From Sphingomonas sp. CFBP 13720 (lineage in GTDB: Bacteria; Pseudomonadota; Alphaproteobacteria; Sphingomonadales; Sphingomonadaceae), in assembly GCF_014842075.1 (NCBI RefSeq), contig NZ_JACYVA010000003.1, positions 1 to 64,000 on the forward strand: DNA of 64,000 nt, read 5' to 3'. Made by a program: the position numbers and the translations under genes. This document shows, one piece after another, positions 61,968 to 64,000 of this stretch; the stretch's first letter is position 1, and each line of letters begins with the position of its first letter. A model generated the notes under the pieces. The model was not told where the DNA came from, did not search any database, and saw nothing but the letters and a program-made list of their open reading frames with translations.

Positions 61968-64000
61968 TCAGAACCGCGTCGCCAGCGCGACCTCGAACGA
62001 TCGCGGCGCGCCGATATAGACGTTGGTGGCCGGATAGCCGGAATATTCGCCATAGAAGGCGTCGGTCAGGTTGCGTCCGCGCAGCGTCAGCGTCGCTTGT
62101 GTGGCGACGGGGAACGACAGGCTGGCATCCAGCACGGTATGACCGGCCACCCGGATCGTGTTGGCGGTATCGGTATGGAACGCGCCGGCATGCCGCACGA
62201 ATCCGCCCAACGTGACCGTGCCGGCGACCGTATAGAGCATCGCGGCGTTCAGCGTGGTCGCGGGGACGTTGACGGGCCGGTTGCCGCTCCGGTCGACCCG
62301 CACGCCCCCGATCAGTTCGGACAGTTCGTCATAGCGCGCATCGGTCCAAGAAACGCCGCCCGACAGCCGCAGCGCCGGGACGGGCGCGACGGCCCCGGAC
62401 AGTTCGACACCCTGCGACGATTGCCGACCGCCCTGTACCGCCAATGCGGGATCGACCGGGTCGCGTGTCAGGATATCGCGCTGTTCAATGCGATAGACCG
62501 CGCCGGTGACGCTGGCCCGTCCGCCCCATCCGTCCGCCTTGAACCCGGCTTCATAGGCGACGCCGGTGGTAAGCCGGAAGCGGCTGTTGGCGATCGAGGC
62601 CAGCAGGATCGAGGACACCGGCGACACTGCGGTCGTATATTGCGCGTACAGCGTCAGGCCCGGCGTCACGTTCACGGTCGTCCCCGCCCGCCACGATATC
62701 GGATCGAAGGTCGGGCGGTTGCGATCGACCGCGCCGGTCGCGTTCTGGATCGTCGTCCGGTCCAGCGCCATATGGTCCCAGCGCACGCCACCGACCAGCA
62801 ACCACCCTGGCGTCAGGTTCAGCGCATCCTCCGCGAACACCGACGTCTGCCGCAACACGGAATCGAACGTGACGTTGCCCGCGGTGAAGATCGCCGTTCC
62901 CATCGGCAAAGGCAGGATGGCCGGGTTGCGGACATCCACCGTCGCAAGCGCGGAGACGGGTGCCGTCCGGCGCAGGCTGACGAAATCGGTGTCGTTATGC
63001 TCGATGCCGACGCTGAAGCGATTGCGCATTCCGGCGATGCGGCCGTCATTGCCGATCCCGGCGCGTGCGTTCCAGAATTGGTGATCGTGGCGGAAGTCCT
63101 GATAGGTCTGCCGAAAGCCGCCACCGGGAAATGCTGCATCGGGCGCGACGAAGCTCTGATTGTCCGCCAGCAGGAAGGCACGATCGGCGGTGTAGCCGGT
63201 CAGGTCGAGCGCAAACGTCCATCCGCCGCCGATCGTCCAGTCGAACCGCGAACGCACCGTCGTTTCGTCCGCGCCGGAATAGGCGCCCTTCGGATTATAG
63301 TTGCGCCGACGCAGCGCGCGATCGGCGACCAGACCGTTCGCGCTCGTCACCGCATCGGTCGGGCGCAACGCATACTGGCCGAGGATCAGCGGCAGGCCCT
63401 GATAGGTCGTGTCGTAGCGATCCTCGAAATGATCCACCGCGATCAACAACGACACCCGCTCGCTCGGCCGCCACAGCGCGCTTGCGGTCAATCCGGCGGA
63501 AAAGGTGTCGTTGTCGTCCACGTCGTACAGGCTGTCCGACCGCTGGTAGCTGGCATCCGCGCGCACCGCGATCGTGGACGACACCGGCAGGTTGACCCCG
63601 CCCGCCGCGAACAGCGTGGCGAAGCTTCCGATCGACAACAGGCTGTCGACATGGCGTTCGCCGATGACGGGCCGGCGCGTCACCTTGTTGATGACGCCGG
63701 CCAGCGCGCCTTCGCCGTACAGGACGGAGGCCGGTCCCTTCAGCACCTCGACCCGGTCATAATGCCAGTTGCTGCCGTCCCGCTGGACGACGGTCGATGC
63801 CGATACGCGGACGCCGTCCTGAAGGATCGATACGGTGTTGCCCGCAAAGCCGCGCAGGCTGACGACCGCCGGGTTGCCCGGCACGTTGCCGGCGATGGCT
63901 CCGACGACGCCGTTGAACGTCTCGCGCGCGGTGCGCAGGCCGCGTAGCTGCAGATCGTCCTGCGTCAGCACTTCGACGCTTGCCGGCGTCTCGCGGATCG
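61968..64000 (-). CDS. TonB-dependent siderophore receptor (partial)
   Basis: At least 677 residues; the N-terminus lies beyond the window end, since the frame runs through 63972-64000 (RETPASVEVLTQDDLQ). The plug (VVSLRGFAGNTVSILQDGVRV, YDRVEVLKGPASVLYGEGALAGVINKVT) and 22-strand-type barrel follow, ending ...SFEVALATRF. LKGPASVLYGEGALAG is typical of siderophore receptors. Downstream PepSY gene supports a ferric uptake unit. The first ATG seen in the window (63971) is not the true start. Confidence 0.92.
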   Translation of the reverse strand, partial: IRETPASVEVLTQDDLQLRGLRTARETFNGVVGAIAGNVPGNPAVVSLRGFAGNTVSILQDGVRVSASTVVQRDGSNWHYDRVEVLKGPASVLYGEGALAGVINKVTRRPVIGERHVDSLLSIGSFATLFAAGGVNLPVSSTIAVRADASYQRSDSLYDVDDNDTFSAGLTASALWRPSERVSLLIAVDHFEDRYDTTYQGLPLILGQYALRPTDAVTSANGLVADRALRRRNYNPKGAYSGADETTVRSRFDWTIGGGWTFALDLTGYTADRAFLLADNQSFVAPDAAFPGGGFRQTYQDFRHDHQFWNARAGIGNDGRIAGMRNRFSVGIEHNDTDFVSLRRTAPVSALATVDVRNPAILPLPMGTAIFTAGNVTFDSVLRQTSVFAEDALNLTPGWLLVGGVRWDHMALDRTTIQNATGAVDRNRPTFDPISWRAGTTVNVTPGLTLYAQYTTAVSPVSSILLASIANSRFRLTTGVAYEAGFKADGWGGRASVTGAVYRIEQRDILTRDPVDPALAVQGGRQSSQGVELSGAVAPVPALRLSGGVSWTDARYDELSELIGGVRVDRSGNRPVNVPATTLNAAMLYTVAGTVTLGGFVRHAGAFHTDTANTIRVAGHTVLDASLSFPVATQATLTLRGRNLTDAFYGEYSGYPATNVYIGAPRSFEVALATRF

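Overview
The window reads as chromosome of a high-GC alphaproteobacterium, most likely a sphingomonad (Sphingomonas or a near relative). The pointers are two TonB-dependent receptors, an HRxxN/HWE-type sensor kinase overlapping a 'FAT GUY' single-domain response regulator, a CheB/CheR-PAS pair with no chemotaxis genes, many small stress-type proteins, and a strong G/C third-position bias. No rRNA, tRNA, CRISPR array, transposase or phage gene was seen. The only mobile-looking elements are two copies of a ~190-bp MITE-like repeat with ~20-bp inverted ends.

Layout. (1) 86-6893: surface polysaccharide genes (Wzx-type flippase, acyltransferase, a phosphoribosyltransferase-HAD fusion), a secreted SGNH esterase with RTX repeats, and a DCC-family redox protein. 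(2) 6921-12594: HTTM-like membrane protein with a 47-aa membrane peptide upstream, a GMC oxidoreductase with a Tat-signal partner, and a secreted DUF1593 protein. (3) 12877-13068: MITE copy 1. (4) 13432-16005: TonB receptor. (5) 16127-21224: a tight five-gene minus-strand operon for a sialic-acid-like (nonulosonic) sugar: CMP-sugar synthetase, methyltransferase, a GT42-like/NeuB fusion, an inositol-monophosphatase-like enzyme and a KpsC/S-like transferase. (6) 21554-26831: CheR-PAS, CheB, sensor kinase and FAT GUY regulator. (7) 26875-33593: carbohydrate oxidation genes (Zn alcohol dehydrogenase, lactonase, MFS transporter, an orphan 738-aa alpha/alpha-barrel-like protein, SDR). (8) 33607-33797: MITE copy 2. 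(9) 33881-49981: mostly small stress and housekeeping genes, plus a 1217-aa secreted multidomain protein, an OafA-type acyltransferase, a ZIP transporter, a BLUF photoreceptor and an sRNA candidate. (10) 50055-59656: glycan enzymes (GH3, a glycosyltransferase-UDP-galactopyranose mutase fusion, a GH1-like enzyme with a decayed RmlD-like tail, a GH74-like protein). (11) 59812-64000: Tat-exported SDR, PepSY membrane protein and a siderophore-type TonB receptor cut by the window edge.

How it fits together. Three otherwise unrelated secreted proteins (4232-6499, 10633-12594, 37176-40829) end in the same ~115-125-residue tail, which looks like a shared export or surface-sorting module. Regions 1, 5 and 10 together suggest a decorated surface glycan: flippase, O-acylation, a CMP-activated ulosonic acid and galactofuranose. 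Regions 7 and 10 suggest scavenging of plant-type glycans, with uptake through TonB receptors and oxidation of the released sugars. The kinase/FAT GUY pair probably feeds the alphaproteobacterial general stress response; no PhyR, NepR or EcfG gene lies in the window.

Limits. Family calls come from reading translations and motifs by eye. No database search or structure prediction was run.
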